From the NCBI GenBank assembly GCA_046593355.1, contig JBKJNY010000234.1, forward strand, positions 12,740 through 76,739: DNA of 64,000 nt, read 5' to 3'. Source of the DNA: SXOA01 sp046593355. GTDB taxonomy: Bacteria > Planctomycetota > Planctomycetia > Pirellulales > Pirellulaceae. Below, one piece after another: positions 38,000 through 46,753 of this stretch (positions are counted from its first letter, which is position 1; each line of letters begins with the position of its first letter). The position numbers and the translations under genes are program-made. Below the pieces are notes generated by a model, which was not told the origin of the DNA, did no database searches, and was given only the letters and a program-made list of their open reading frames with translations.

Positions 38000-38935
38000 A
38001 TGAATCGTCGCACGATGATTTCCGCCGGGACCGCTGCCGCAATTCTGGCGGGACTGCCTCAGACTACACGGTCCGCGCCGGCTTCGCCCATGCCGCGCTC
38101 CAACCCCATCGGCATCTCCACCTACTCTTTCTGGCAGTTCGAGCACGAAGAGTACCGCGATATCGAGAAGTGCATCGACCTGGCCGCGGAGTGGGGCTTT
38201 GACGGCGTGGAAATCCTGCATCGGCAGATGACGAACGAGGAGAACGGCTATTTGCAGAAGCTCAAAAAGCGGGCGTTTGTGAATGGGCTGGCCCTGATGG
38301 GTTTTTCCACACACCAAGGCTTTGTATCGCCGAAGGAGGAAGAGCGGAAGAAGAACATCGACCACACCATCCACTGCATCGAGCTCGCATATGCTCTTGG
38401 CATTCCCACCATGCGGGTGAACACCGGCCGCTGGGGGACCAGCAAGGACTTTGACGAGCTGATGAAGAATCGCGGCATCGAGCCGCAGCTGCCCGGCTAT
38501 ACCGACGATGACGGTTTCAAATGGGTCATCGATAGCTTCGAGAAACTGCTGCCGACCGCGGAGAAGTGCGGCGTGCTGTTGGGGCTGGAAAACCACTGGG
38601 GCCTCGGCCGCACCGCGGAGGGCGTGCTGCGGATTGTCGACGCCATCAAGTCCCCCTGGCTGCAAGTCACGGCGGATACCGGCAATTTCCTGGAAGACCC
38701 CTACGACCGCCTGGAGCTATTAGCTCCCAAGACCATCCTGCTGCAAGCCAAAACCTACTACGGTGGCGGCCTCTGGTATCAACTCGACCTCGACTACGAC
38801 CGCATCGCCAAACTCTTCCACAAGCACAAGTATCGCGGCTTCGTCTCGCTGGAGTTCGAAGGGAAGGAAGATCCCAAAATCGCGGTTCCCAAGAGCCTGG
38901 CATTGTTGAGGAAGGCATTCAGCAGCGGCGGGTGA
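38000..38935 (+). CDS. Tat-exported sugar isomerase/epimerase-like TIM barrel protein
   Basis: This 311-residue protein of the xylose isomerase-like TIM barrel superfamily starts with a twin-arginine signal (NRRTMISAGTAAAILAGLP), so it is likely exported folded. Conserved metal-site elements include GFDGVEIL near the start, LGLENHWG and VTADTGNFLEDPY in the middle, and VSLEFEGKED at the end. Planctomycetes carry many such proteins of unknown substrate. The ATG at 38000 is used; a TTG at 37994 overlapping the Uma2 stop is an alternative with a closer AGAGGA site. It converges on the kinase gene. Confidence 0.87.
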   Translation: MNRRTMISAGTAAAILAGLPQTTRSAPASPMPRSNPIGISTYSFWQFEHEEYRDIEKCIDLAAEWGFDGVEILHRQMTNEENGYLQKLKKRAFVNGLALMGFSTHQGFVSPKEEERKKNIDHTIHCIELAYALGIPTMRVNTGRWGTSKDFDELMKNRGIEPQLPGYTDDDGFKWVIDSFEKLLPTAEKCGVLLGLENHWGLGRTAEGVLRIVDAIKSPWLQVTADTGNFLEDPYDRLELLAPKTILLQAKTYYGGGLWYQLDLDYDRIAKLFHKHKYRGFVSLEFEGKEDPKIAVPKSLALLRKAFSSGG

Positions 38936-38959
38936 TTTGCGCCCTCCGAATCTTGTTGG

Positions 38960-41866
38960 CTACGGGTCCGCCGTTCTGCCGAAGAAGAATCCGACTCCGG
39001 CTACTGCTAGTCCTATCGGAACTGCCACGAGCCCGCCGCCGGGAATGCCGAACGTCGATCCAATTAGCATCAATGCGGCCGCAGGCAGAGCGAAAAGAGA
39101 CATCTTCCAGCCCCGGAAGAGGCCAAGCACAACCAGCATGAGTCCCGCGATTCCCGCCGGCCAGCCGCTGAGGAAACGACCGAGGACGGGAATTGGCAAG
39201 TCCTTGGCACCGGCGGCTTGCTTCGAGGAATCGGCGACGCTCCCTTTCACGGTGTCGGCGGCAGCTTTCACGTCGCCGGTTTTGACCGATTCCGCCAAGT
39301 TCGTCGCCGCATCCTTGATCTGGCCGATCTTAAAGACATCGGGACTCAGCTTCACCCACATCGCGAAAGCCGCAATCAGGACGCAGCCGAGGAGGAACCG
39401 CATTTTGCCACCGAGGGCGAAGGTGAGCGGCGAGGCGGCGAGGCCCAACATGCGGTTCTTCTTCGGCTGGTAAGCGCCGCGGCGGGCGTCGGCGAGCATC
39501 TGCTTGATGCGCTGCCGTTTGGCTTCGGAGGCAGCTTTGGGATCGATAACGGTTGCTCCCCCTTTAACCGGCTCTTTGCGGGCCTGCTCGGCTTCGTCCA
39601 TCAAGACGTCCGCCATGGCCTGAGCCTGCTTGCGGGCGGCCATTACGTCCACACCTTGGGCTTGCAGGTTCTTCTCTTCGACGTTTTGCAAGTGCTGACG
39701 CTCCTTGCGTTCCTTGTCGGCCCGCAGGCGGTCGTCCATCCAGCGGATGACTGCGTCTCGCCAACTACGGAACTTTTTGCGAGTGCGGCCGGAATCGCCG
39801 CGGCCGAATTGCTCGCGGGCGGCGAGCTTGGCCTCGTAATTGAAGAGGGCTTCAAAGAATTCCTCCCAGTTGTCGCCGCTGTAACGGGCGACAAAGGAGC
39901 GGAGCGAGTTTTCGTCCACACCCTTGAGCCGCAGTGACTTGAGAAGCTGTTCCATCTTTTCGAGCGGCTCTTTCCGCTGGCGGGCCAGGCCGTCATCGAC
40001 GACGAACGAATAGCCCGCGGCCAGTCCGACCGCCAGCATCGCGAAGCCGAGCCAGTACCAGAGCGTGCCGAGCAACCATAGAGCCAGCAAAAACACCAGG
40101 CCGCCGCCGAGCCAGGTCAGCCAGTCGGTAATGCGGGCCGAGAACAGGAAGCCGCGAGTCCTTTCAAACAAGTAGGTCCGCTGCCGCTGGCCGGAGATTA
40201 CGAAGTAAGCGGCAGTCGTCATGGCGGCGAGGCCGAGGACACCGCCAGCCAGCCCCCAACTGAAAAACATCGCGACGATAAACACCAGACCGCAAACGCC
40301 AAAGAATGCGAGTGGTAGAATCCCGCGCATGCCAGCCATCGCCGCCGAGTTGAAGTTCTTGACCGATTCCTCCAGGAGCTGCGCATGCTCTTCCTTGGGA
40401 GAATAGGTGCCGCTGGATTGAACACCGAGGAATCCCTCCAGATCCTTGATGACTTCATTCAGGGCCGCGTAGCGGTCCTCGGGCCGTTTGGCGACCATCT
40501 TGAGGCAGATTTCCGAGAGCCGCGCGGGAACTCGCTTGACGATGGCTTCCGGACGGACGACCGGCTCGGTTTTGTGCTTGGTGATGACTTCCAGGGCGGT
40601 CGCTCCTTCAAACGGCGGCCGGCCGGTCAGCAGGACATAAAGCGAACAGCCGAGCGAATAAATGTCCGCCCGATGATCCACGCCGGCGGCATTGGCGGCT
40701 TGCTCGGGGGCCATGTAGGCGGGGGTGCCCATGGCGACGTTGTTGAGCGTGACGTTCGCCGTGGCCGCTGCCAGTGACGCGGACCTGTCCGCTGGTGCCG
40801 CGTTTTCCCTCGCTTCCGCGGCCGCTTCGGCCTCGGCAGCGGCGGGTGTTTTGACGAGACCCAGGTCGGCAACTTTGACGATGCCGTTGTCATTGACCAT
40901 CATGTTCGCCGGCTTCACGTCCCGGTGAACCATGCCGTGGTCGTGGGCATATTGCAACCCACGAGCCGCTTGCAGGATGTAACCGACGGCGACTTCGGGG
41001 TCGAGCTTTCCTTCCTTGCGGACAATCTCATCGAGCGATTGGCCGCGGACAAACTCCATGCTGAAATAGTTGGTGCCGTTCTCCTGTCCCAGATCGTAAA
41101 TCTGCACCACGTTGTGATGCGTAAGCTGGGCGGCAGCGTAAGCCTCGCGCGTGAAGCGGGCGATGAAAGTGGGATTATCCGCGTATTGGGCCTGAATGGT
41201 CTTCAGGGCCACGTCCCGGTCGAGCGACGTCTGTCTGGCCAGGTACACTGCTCCCATGGCCCCACGGCCAAGTTCCTTGACGATCTTGTAGCCGCCGATG
41301 GTGGCGGGAACGCCGCCGGAGGGAGCGGTGGAAGCTCCGTAAGAAACCGGACCTTGGTCTGGGCGGGTCGCGCCGCCGTAATTGCCTGGCGCGGTGGCAT
41401 CCGCGGCGCGATTGGCCATCGTCGCGACGGCACTGTTGCTCGTCGGCACCATGGTCGCGGCGCTACCGGCATCGAACATGGCGGTGGCTTCGACGCCCCC
41501 TCCCACGGTTTTCTCGCTGCTGGTGGGAGTACGAGCTGCGGGAGCCGGTGGCTTCGCCGCGGGTGGCGGCGGCGAGACAATGGTCGCTTCGACCTGTGGA
41601 TTTGGGACAACAGTCTTTGCAGCCGGCGGGGATTCTGGGACCGTGGTCGCGTCCGCCGCGGGCGGATACAGCACCGTCGGCGCGTTGGCGATATTCGCCC
41701 GCTCCCCTTCCGCAGGCAGTTTTTGAATGAGCGGTTCTTTCGACGCATCCGGGAATACGGTGAGCGAAAACCGCTCCCCGCATTTGGCGCACTTGGGTTT
41801 GTACTTTCCCGGCTTGGCGTCCTTCACCACCATGCTGTGCTGGCAGTGGGGACAATGGAGCGGCAC
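38960..41866 (-). CDS. Serine/threonine protein kinase with N-terminal zinc ribbon and membrane tail
   Basis: This is a 968-residue Hanks-type kinase. The first 40 residues form a zinc ribbon with two CxxC pairs (CPHC, CAKC), followed by a Pro/Ala/Thr linker to about 180. The kinase domain (about 187-477) is complete: GRGAMGAVY loop, DVALK lysine, HRDVKPANMM catalytic loop, VADLGL (DLG in place of DFG) and GTPAYMAPEQ. Beyond it are about four helices (505-620), a soluble charged region (625-820) and further helices near 830-850 and 900-965. The membrane and cytosolic tail has no known domain that I recognise. Targets are unknown. Confidence 0.9.
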   Translation of the reverse strand: MPLHCPHCQHSMVVKDAKPGKYKPKCAKCGERFSLTVFPDASKEPLIQKLPAEGERANIANAPTVLYPPAADATTVPESPPAAKTVVPNPQVEATIVSPPPPAAKPPAPAARTPTSSEKTVGGGVEATAMFDAGSAATMVPTSNSAVATMANRAADATAPGNYGGATRPDQGPVSYGASTAPSGGVPATIGGYKIVKELGRGAMGAVYLARQTSLDRDVALKTIQAQYADNPTFIARFTREAYAAAQLTHHNVVQIYDLGQENGTNYFSMEFVRGQSLDEIVRKEGKLDPEVAVGYILQAARGLQYAHDHGMVHRDVKPANMMVNDNGIVKVADLGLVKTPAAAEAEAAAEARENAAPADRSASLAAATANVTLNNVAMGTPAYMAPEQAANAAGVDHRADIYSLGCSLYVLLTGRPPFEGATALEVITKHKTEPVVRPEAIVKRVPARLSEICLKMVAKRPEDRYAALNEVIKDLEGFLGVQSSGTYSPKEEHAQLLEESVKNFNSAAMAGMRGILPLAFFGVCGLVFIVAMFFSWGLAGGVLGLAAMTTAAYFVISGQRQRTYLFERTRGFLFSARITDWLTWLGGGLVFLLALWLLGTLWYWLGFAMLAVGLAAGYSFVVDDGLARQRKEPLEKMEQLLKSLRLKGVDENSLRSFVARYSGDNWEEFFEALFNYEAKLAAREQFGRGDSGRTRKKFRSWRDAVIRWMDDRLRADKERKERQHLQNVEEKNLQAQGVDVMAARKQAQAMADVLMDEAEQARKEPVKGGATVIDPKAASEAKRQRIKQMLADARRGAYQPKKNRMLGLAASPLTFALGGKMRFLLGCVLIAAFAMWVKLSPDVFKIGQIKDAATNLAESVKTGDVKAAADTVKGSVADSSKQAAGAKDLPIPVLGRFLSGWPAGIAGLMLVVLGLFRGWKMSLFALPAAALMLIGSTFGIPGGGLVAVPIGLAVAGVGFFFGRTADP

Positions 41867-42001
41867 TGGGCGGTCCTCAAACGAGATGCAAAAGAGGAGA
41901 AGAGCAGGGTATGTGCCGCGGCGCTGCGCTGTCCTTGCGAGAAAGGGAAAGATAAGAACGATTTCGCCACGAAGGGGGCGCTCGCCTTGGCGCCATTGAC
42001 T

Positions 42002-42967
42002 TTAGCTTGTCGTGGGCAGTCGTTCAAGCAAATGGAAGATGTGCGAGGCAGTCTGGGCCGGGCTCATGTCAGCCGTTTGCGGGACGAAGGTGCATTCGGG
42101 GAGGCCGCGGAACCAGGTTTCCTGTCGCCGGGCGAATTGCCGGGTGCGGGCTTTGACGAGATCGATGCACTCGGCAAGGGAATTGGGCTGGCCTGCCGGT
42201 TTGGCTAAATGCTCCATCACTTCCCGGTAACCGACCGCCTGGGACGCTGTGCGGCTCAGGCTGCCGTAGTTGGCTGTCAGTCCGCGGACCTCCTCCACCA
42301 GTCCGGAGTCGAACATGGCATCAACGCGAGCGTCGATGCGATGATGGAGCTCTTCCCGTGGCCAAGCGAGGACGAAGACCTTGCACTCGCTGGCAGGGCG
42401 GCCTTCGTCAAAGTGCGTTTGGCGGTGGCTAAGGGGTTCGCCGGTGACGCGAAAGACTTCCAGCGCCCGGATAATCCGCCGCTTGTCGTTGGGGTGCAGC
42501 TTAATGGCAAGCAGCGGATCAATCACCTGCAATCGTTTGTGCAGCTCCGGCAGGCCGACGACGGCAAGCTCCTTTTCAATCGCCTGGCGGAACTCCCAGT
42601 CGGGCGGCGGACCTTGATAGACGCCGCGCAACAGCGATTTAAGATACAGGGCCGTTCCACCGACGAACAACACTTCCTTGCCACGTCCCTTGATGTCGCT
42701 GATTTTCTCATGAGCAGCGTCCAGGTACTCGGCCAGGCTGAAATCTTCGTTGGGCGGCACCAGGTCCAACAAGTGATGCGGCACACGGGTGCGGTCGGCC
42801 GCAGAAGGCTTCGCCGTGCCGATGTCCATGCCGACGTAGAGCGTCATCGAGTCCAGCGAGACAATCTCGGCCCCGATTCGCTCCGCCAATTCCAGCCCCA
42901 CCTGCGTCTTGCCGGCAGCCGTGGGGCCTGTGAGAAACCAGCAGTCGAGAGCGGCGGGAGAAGACAT
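42002..42967 (-). CDS. miaA: tRNA dimethylallyltransferase
   Basis: MiaA transfers a dimethylallyl group to A37 of tRNAs reading UNN codons. The 321-residue protein has the P-loop GPTAAGKT (14-21), the SLDSMTLYVGMDIGTAKP block with the catalytic Asp, VPHHLLDLVPPNEDFSLAEY, GGTALYLKSLLRG and the C-terminal RRQETWFRG tRNA-contact segment. Length is typical. It lies 135 bases upstream of the kinase in the same direction; that gap holds nothing I can name. Confidence 0.95.
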   Translation of the reverse strand: MSSPAALDCWFLTGPTAAGKTQVGLELAERIGAEIVSLDSMTLYVGMDIGTAKPSAADRTRVPHHLLDLVPPNEDFSLAEYLDAAHEKISDIKGRGKEVLFVGGTALYLKSLLRGVYQGPPPDWEFRQAIEKELAVVGLPELHKRLQVIDPLLAIKLHPNDKRRIIRALEVFRVTGEPLSHRQTHFDEGRPASECKVFVLAWPREELHHRIDARVDAMFDSGLVEEVRGLTANYGSLSRTASQAVGYREVMEHLAKPAGQPNSLAECIDLVKARTRQFARRQETWFRGLPECTFVPQTADMSPAQTASHIFHLLERLPTTS

Positions 42968-43116
42968 GGAGGGATGGGTTGCGGGGTCTACGACGCCTAT
43001 CTACGATGGACGAACGGATTCATAACCGTTGCGGCAATGCCAGAATAACCGGATTCCATGTCATTGCGGCATCCTAAATCCCTTAGCCACATTCACTTGC
43101 GTTTTCATTGCCTGCC

Positions 43117-43470
43117 GTGTCCGCTTCCACGCCACCGCCGTCCGTGCTGCACCAGTTGATGCGGGTGATCGAGGATCGCCGGGCCAATCCGCCACCCAAA
43201 TCGTACACCACGTCGCTGTTTCAGGGAGGTGTCGACAAAATCGGCGGCAAGATCGTCGAGGAGGCAGCGGAAGTCGTGGAAGCAGCCGGTGAACCTGGGG
43301 ACCAAGGGCGGACTCATTTCATCTACGAATCCGCCGACCTGATTTATCATCTCTTCGTCATGCTCGGCTACAAGGGAGTGGCGTTGAGCGAAGTCGAAAC
43401 CGAACTCGCTCGCCGGTTCGGCATGAGCGGCCTGGACGAGAAGGCGGCGCGACCGGCGAAAACGGAATGA
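43117..43470 (+). CDS. hisE: Phosphoribosyl-ATP pyrophosphatase
   Basis: HisE hydrolyses phosphoribosyl-ATP to phosphoribosyl-AMP in histidine synthesis. This 117-residue MazG-fold protein has LHQLMRVIEDRRANPPPKSYTTSL split over the first helix, then KIGGKIVEEAAEVVEAA with the metal-binding E-E-x-x-E and the ESADLIYHLFVML partner helix with E-x-x-D. The start is unclear: GTG at 43117 is used, TTG at 43108 is possible. hisG follows 70 bases downstream; the rest of the pathway is not in the window. Confidence 0.93.
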   Translation: MSASTPPPSVLHQLMRVIEDRRANPPPKSYTTSLFQGGVDKIGGKIVEEAAEVVEAAGEPGDQGRTHFIYESADLIYHLFVMLGYKGVALSEVETELARRFGMSGLDEKAARPAKTE

Positions 43471-43540
43471 CGAAATTCGAATGGCGAATGACGAATTGAA
43501 GAACTTTGCACTCTATACTCTGCACTTTACACTTTTCGCA

Positions 43541-44392
43541 ATGTCCAACCTCCGCATCGGCGTCCCCAGCAAAGGCCGGCTCAGCGATCTGGCCGGCGAG
43601 CTGCTCAAGCAGGCCGGACTGCCGTTCCGACGGCAGGAGCGGAGCCTGTTTGCCCGCGTTGGCGACATGCCGATCGACATCACGTTCCTCCGCACCGACG
43701 ACATCCCCGTCCTCTGTGCCGAAGGGGCTATCGACATGGGGATCACCGGCAGCGACCTGATGACCGAATGTGGGGCGGACGTGGAGACGCGGCTGGACCT
43801 AGGCGTTGGCAAATGCAAGCTGGCTCTCTGCGTGCCGGAAGATTCTCCGGTCACCAAGCCTGGCGATTTGCACGGCAAGCGGGTTGCCACCAGCTTTCCC
43901 AATATTACGCAGAAGTACCTTCGCGACCACAAAGCGGAAGTGCATCTGGTCACGCTTGGCGGCTCGGTGGAGATCATGATCACGCTGGGAGTCGCGGACG
44001 CCATCGTGGATCTGGTTGAAACCGGCAGCACCCTCGCCGCCAACCGACTGCGCATCCTGGAAGAAATCGGCCGTTATGAAACGGTCCTGATCCAGAACAA
44101 GGCCAAACGTCACGCAGAGCTCGCCGAGCGGGTCGTCCGCCGGCTGCAAGGGGTCGTCATCGCCCGCAGTTGGTCACTTCTGGAATACAACGTCCCCCGC
44201 AGCAAGCTGGCGGAGGTCGAGAAAATCACCCCCGGATTCAACAGCCCCACGGTCAACTCCCTGGAAGACCCAGCGTGGTGCGCCGTCCGCGTCATGGTGC
44301 CATCGAGCAAGGTCATCGAGGTCATGGAAAAGCTCGAGCTGCTCGGCGCGAGCGCCATCCTGGAGACGCAGATTGCCAATTGCCGACTCTAG
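43541..44392 (+). CDS. hisG: ATP phosphoribosyltransferase, long form
   Basis: HisG catalyses the first step of histidine synthesis and is the feedback-controlled enzyme. The 283-residue protein is the long form with a C-terminal ACT-like regulatory domain (about 210-283, PTVNSLEDPAWCAVRVMVPSS split over two strands). The catalytic core has IGVPSKGRL, MGITGSDLMTE, VATSFPNITQKYL and the PRPP loop DAIVDLVETGSTLAANRL in its conserved place. The ATG at 43541 is chosen over the open frame from 43481, whose extra residues have no family match. Confidence 0.94.
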   Translation: MSNLRIGVPSKGRLSDLAGELLKQAGLPFRRQERSLFARVGDMPIDITFLRTDDIPVLCAEGAIDMGITGSDLMTECGADVETRLDLGVGKCKLALCVPEDSPVTKPGDLHGKRVATSFPNITQKYLRDHKAEVHLVTLGGSVEIMITLGVADAIVDLVETGSTLAANRLRILEEIGRYETVLIQNKAKRHAELAERVVRRLQGVVIARSWSLLEYNVPRSKLAEVEKITPGFNSPTVNSLEDPAWCAVRVMVPSSKVIEVMEKLELLGASAILETQIANCRL

Positions 44393-44419
44393 CGAAGAAC
44401 GGCAAGGGGTCTTGAAGCT

Positions 44420-45013
44420 ATGACCGAATCCCCCAAGGTCGTTGTGATCGCCGGCCCCAATGGTGCCGGGAAATCGACAGCCGCCACGCGCATCTTGCAG
44501 GATGCCCTGGCGGTTCAAGAGTTTGTCAATGCCGATGTTATTGCCAGAGGCTTATCTGCCTTCAAGCCGGAAAGCGTTGCATTGACTGCGGGCAGAGTGA
44601 TGTTGCAGCGGCTTGACGCGTTAGCGGCGGAGCGTGCCGATTTTGCGTTCGAAACAACGCTGGCAAGCCGATCGTTTGCACCATGGCTCAAGAGACTGAA
44701 CGTCAGCGGATATGAGTTTCATCTCTTTTTTGTCTGGCTTCCCACCGCTGAAGCGGCAATTGCCCGCGTCCAGGAGCGCGTGCGTTCGGGGGGATCTCAT
44801 GTTCCTGAAGCAACTGTTATCCGCCGATTCCAGAGCGGCCTTAAGAACTTTTTTGAGTTGTATCGGCCATTGGCGACTTCGTGGCAAGTGGTCAATAATG
44901 AGAATGTTCTAACCCCGCAAGTAATTGCCCAGGGAATTCAAGGTCTAACTTCCAATGTCGGCGATGAGTTCTTATGGGATTCCATTTTGGGAGCGCATGG
45001 CTATGAATCGTGA
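44420..45013 (+). CDS. Zeta-toxin-like P-loop kinase
   Basis: This 197-residue protein has the zeta toxin/UDP-GlcNAc kinase-like fold: Walker A GPNGAGKST, the FVNADVIARGLS segment with conserved Asp, FETTLASRSF as substrate loop and a lid region HVPEATVIRRFQSGLKNFF. Zeta toxins phosphorylate cell-wall precursors, but many stand-alone chromosomal members have unknown substrates. It overlaps the start of a small downstream gene, which might be the regulator or antitoxin. It begins 28 bases after hisG. Confidence 0.85.
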   Translation: MTESPKVVVIAGPNGAGKSTAATRILQDALAVQEFVNADVIARGLSAFKPESVALTAGRVMLQRLDALAAERADFAFETTLASRSFAPWLKRLNVSGYEFHLFFVWLPTAEAAIARVQERVRSGGSHVPEATVIRRFQSGLKNFFELYRPLATSWQVVNNENVLTPQVIAQGIQGLTSNVGDEFLWDSILGAHGYES

Positions 45014-45197
45014 TCCACAGACTCGCCAGACAGAGTTGCTATCGACCATGAAGGCGGTTGAAAAGGCTTTCCAGCGTGCTGTTCGAGAAGCGCTGATCGA
45101 ACACAAGCGCGCCGGTCGAGCGGTCGCCGATTGCACCGGCGGCCAGGTCAAGTGGATTCCGGCGGAACAAATCGTCATCCCCGCTGAGCCGAAGTAA
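44997..45197 (+). CDS. Small protein paired with the zeta-like kinase
   Basis: This 66-residue protein is not recognised. It has one amphipathic helix (residues about 14-40: LLSTMKAVEKAFQRAVREAL) and a short tail with GGQVKWIPAEQIVIPAE. It overlaps the last 17 bases of the zeta-like kinase gene in another frame, with GGGAG just upstream of the ATG at 44997 and of a second ATG at 45003. The overlap suggests translational coupling, so it may be the antitoxin or a partner; this is inference only. Confidence 0.65.
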   Translation: MAMNRDPQTRQTELLSTMKAVEKAFQRAVREALIEHKRAGRAVADCTGGQVKWIPAEQIVIPAEPK

Positions 45198-45205
45198 CGA
45201 CTTTC

Positions 45206-45553
45206 ATGAACCGCCTCGTCCTCCGCTCGAAAATCCACCGCGCCACGGTGACGGAAGCGAACCTCGACTACGAGGGGAGCGTCACCGTGGATGCCAGTTT
45301 GCTCGAAGCCGCCGACATCGCCGAATATGAGCAGGTCCATATTTACGACGTCACGTCCGGCAGCCGGGTGATTACCTACGCGATGGTGGGGCCGCCGGGG
45401 TCAGGGGTGATCTGCATTAACGGGGCGGCGGCGCACCTGGTGCATCCGGGGGACATTGTCATCATCGCCGCCTACGGAATTGCCGGTCCCGATGATCTTC
45501 GCACGCACAAGCCGCGGATTATCCATGTGAACGAAAAGAACAGGCAGGTCTAG
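45206..45553 (+). CDS. panD: Aspartate 1-decarboxylase
   Basis: PanD makes beta-alanine for pantothenate and coenzyme A. The 115-residue proenzyme cleaves itself between Gly24 and Ser25 in DYEGSVT to form the pyruvoyl group. Other family blocks are LRSKIHRATVTEANL, YEQVHIYDVTSGSR, VICINGAAAHLVHPGD and IIAAYGI. The length is normal. No other pan gene is in the window. The start codon is ATG, nine bases after the stop of the small upstream gene. Confidence 0.96.
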   Translation: MNRLVLRSKIHRATVTEANLDYEGSVTVDASLLEAADIAEYEQVHIYDVTSGSRVITYAMVGPPGSGVICINGAAAHLVHPGDIVIIAAYGIAGPDDLRTHKPRIIHVNEKNRQV

Positions 45554-45679
45554 TACCAAGGGTTGTACGAATCTCTCTCCGTGGACGAGTGTATGAAGCC
45601 TATCCAAGACGATGCATGGTTCGTGCCGTGATCGCATCGCAAGGCTAAACGGTCAGCTAAGGAACGATGGAGTTTTCAG

Positions 45680-46006
45680 ATGAGCGTACCTGACGAAGAA
45701 CGACGCGATGCTGAGAAGACGGGTGCCCTTGTCGGTAAGAAGCTTAAGGAGATCATGGATTTGCAGGCGGATATCGACGCTCTGTTGCGAGATAAGCATC
45801 CGACGCCATTCGGATCGAAGAATTGGCAGTACGCCTGTCTGGAAGCCTTGCAACGTCTTGTGGCGATGACGGCGATCCAATTCGTCGTTTTCGAGCCGGA
45901 GGGGAGGGTGAAAGGTAACGACGAGCTCAAGGTCGCTGCTGAAAAGTTGATTGAAATCATAATCGCTCAATTAAAGACGCTCAAAACGAAGAAATCCGAC
46001 TGGTGA
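45680..46006 (+). CDS. Hypothetical protein, 108 residues
   Basis: No family is recognised. The protein is mostly helical and charged, with a likely helix hairpin (residues 14-45: GALVGKKLKEIMDLQADIDAL split over two turns), a Trp-containing linker (SKNWQYACLEALQRL) and a Lys-rich C-terminus. There is no signal peptide or membrane segment. Its stop overlaps the GTG start of the alkA-like gene (GTGA), which supports it being real and coupled to that gene. Confidence 0.6.
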   Translation: MSVPDEERRDAEKTGALVGKKLKEIMDLQADIDALLRDKHPTPFGSKNWQYACLEALQRLVAMTAIQFVVFEPEGRVKGNDELKVAAEKLIEIIIAQLKTLKTKKSDW

Positions 46007-46647
46007 CGCAGATGCCCACCGCCAGAATTGACCACGCCGCTGCCGCCCGCCACTTCCGCAAGGCGGACCCCGTGATTGCCGCGGTCGTGAAGCAGGTTGG
46101 CCAGTACACGCTGAAGCCGCAGCGGGACCGCTTCGACATGCTGGTCCGCTCGATTATCTCCCAGCAGATATCCACCAGCGCCGCCAGGAGCATCCGGGCG
46201 AAGCTCGCAGCGCTCATCGCCCCCGAAAAAGTGAGTCCCGAAGTGCTGGCGAGGTTCTCGCTGGAACAACTGAGGAGCGCGGGGCTCTCGCCCCAGAAGG
46301 CGACTTATCTGCACGACCTGGCCGCCAAGGCTGCCGATGGAACGGTAAGACTGAAGATCATTGGGAGGATGGGGGACGAAGAGGTGATCGAAGAATTGAT
46401 CCAGGTGAAGGGGATCGGCCGCTGGACCGCTCAGATGTTCCTGATTTTCTCGCTGGGCCGGCCCGATGTTTTTCCGCCGGATGATCTGGGCATCAAGATG
46501 GCGCTGCGGAACCTCTACGGGCTGGCCGATCTGCCGACCAAGATGGAGTCCCAGTCCATCGCCGCATCTTGGACTCCCCATTCGACGTTCGCCACCTGGT
46601 ATTTATGGCGGAGCCTGGACCTGGCGAAGGCGAAGGCCAAAGCTTAG
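46003..46647 (+). CDS. DNA-3-methyladenine glycosylase (AlkA-like)
   Basis: This base-excision glycosylase of the HhH-GPD superfamily has 214 residues. The segment LVRSIISQQISTSAARSI matches the AlkA core. The helix-hairpin-helix is VKGIGRWTAQMFLIFS, followed by the catalytic Asp region FPPDDLGI (Asp160/Asp161). The protein lacks the N-terminal domain of E. coli AlkA and is closer to the compact single-domain type. The start is GTG at 46003 overlapping the previous stop, or ATG at 46012. Confidence 0.9.
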   Translation: MTQMPTARIDHAAAARHFRKADPVIAAVVKQVGQYTLKPQRDRFDMLVRSIISQQISTSAARSIRAKLAALIAPEKVSPEVLARFSLEQLRSAGLSPQKATYLHDLAAKAADGTVRLKIIGRMGDEEVIEELIQVKGIGRWTAQMFLIFSLGRPDVFPPDDLGIKMALRNLYGLADLPTKMESQSIAASWTPHSTFATWYLWRSLDLAKAKAKA

Positions 46648-46753
46648 CCGCCTCGTCCACGAGGCGTTTGTCTTCGCGGACGGCGAGAGCCGCGTTCCCC
46701 GCGTGGACGCGGGGGCTAAGCTGAGATACTTCGGTAGCGTGTATACTGCCCCT

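Noticed and set aside
46466..46753. Extended start of the MFS transporter
   Set aside because: The extension overlaps the alkA-like gene in another frame and has an Arg/Trp-rich composition unlike a transporter N-terminus.
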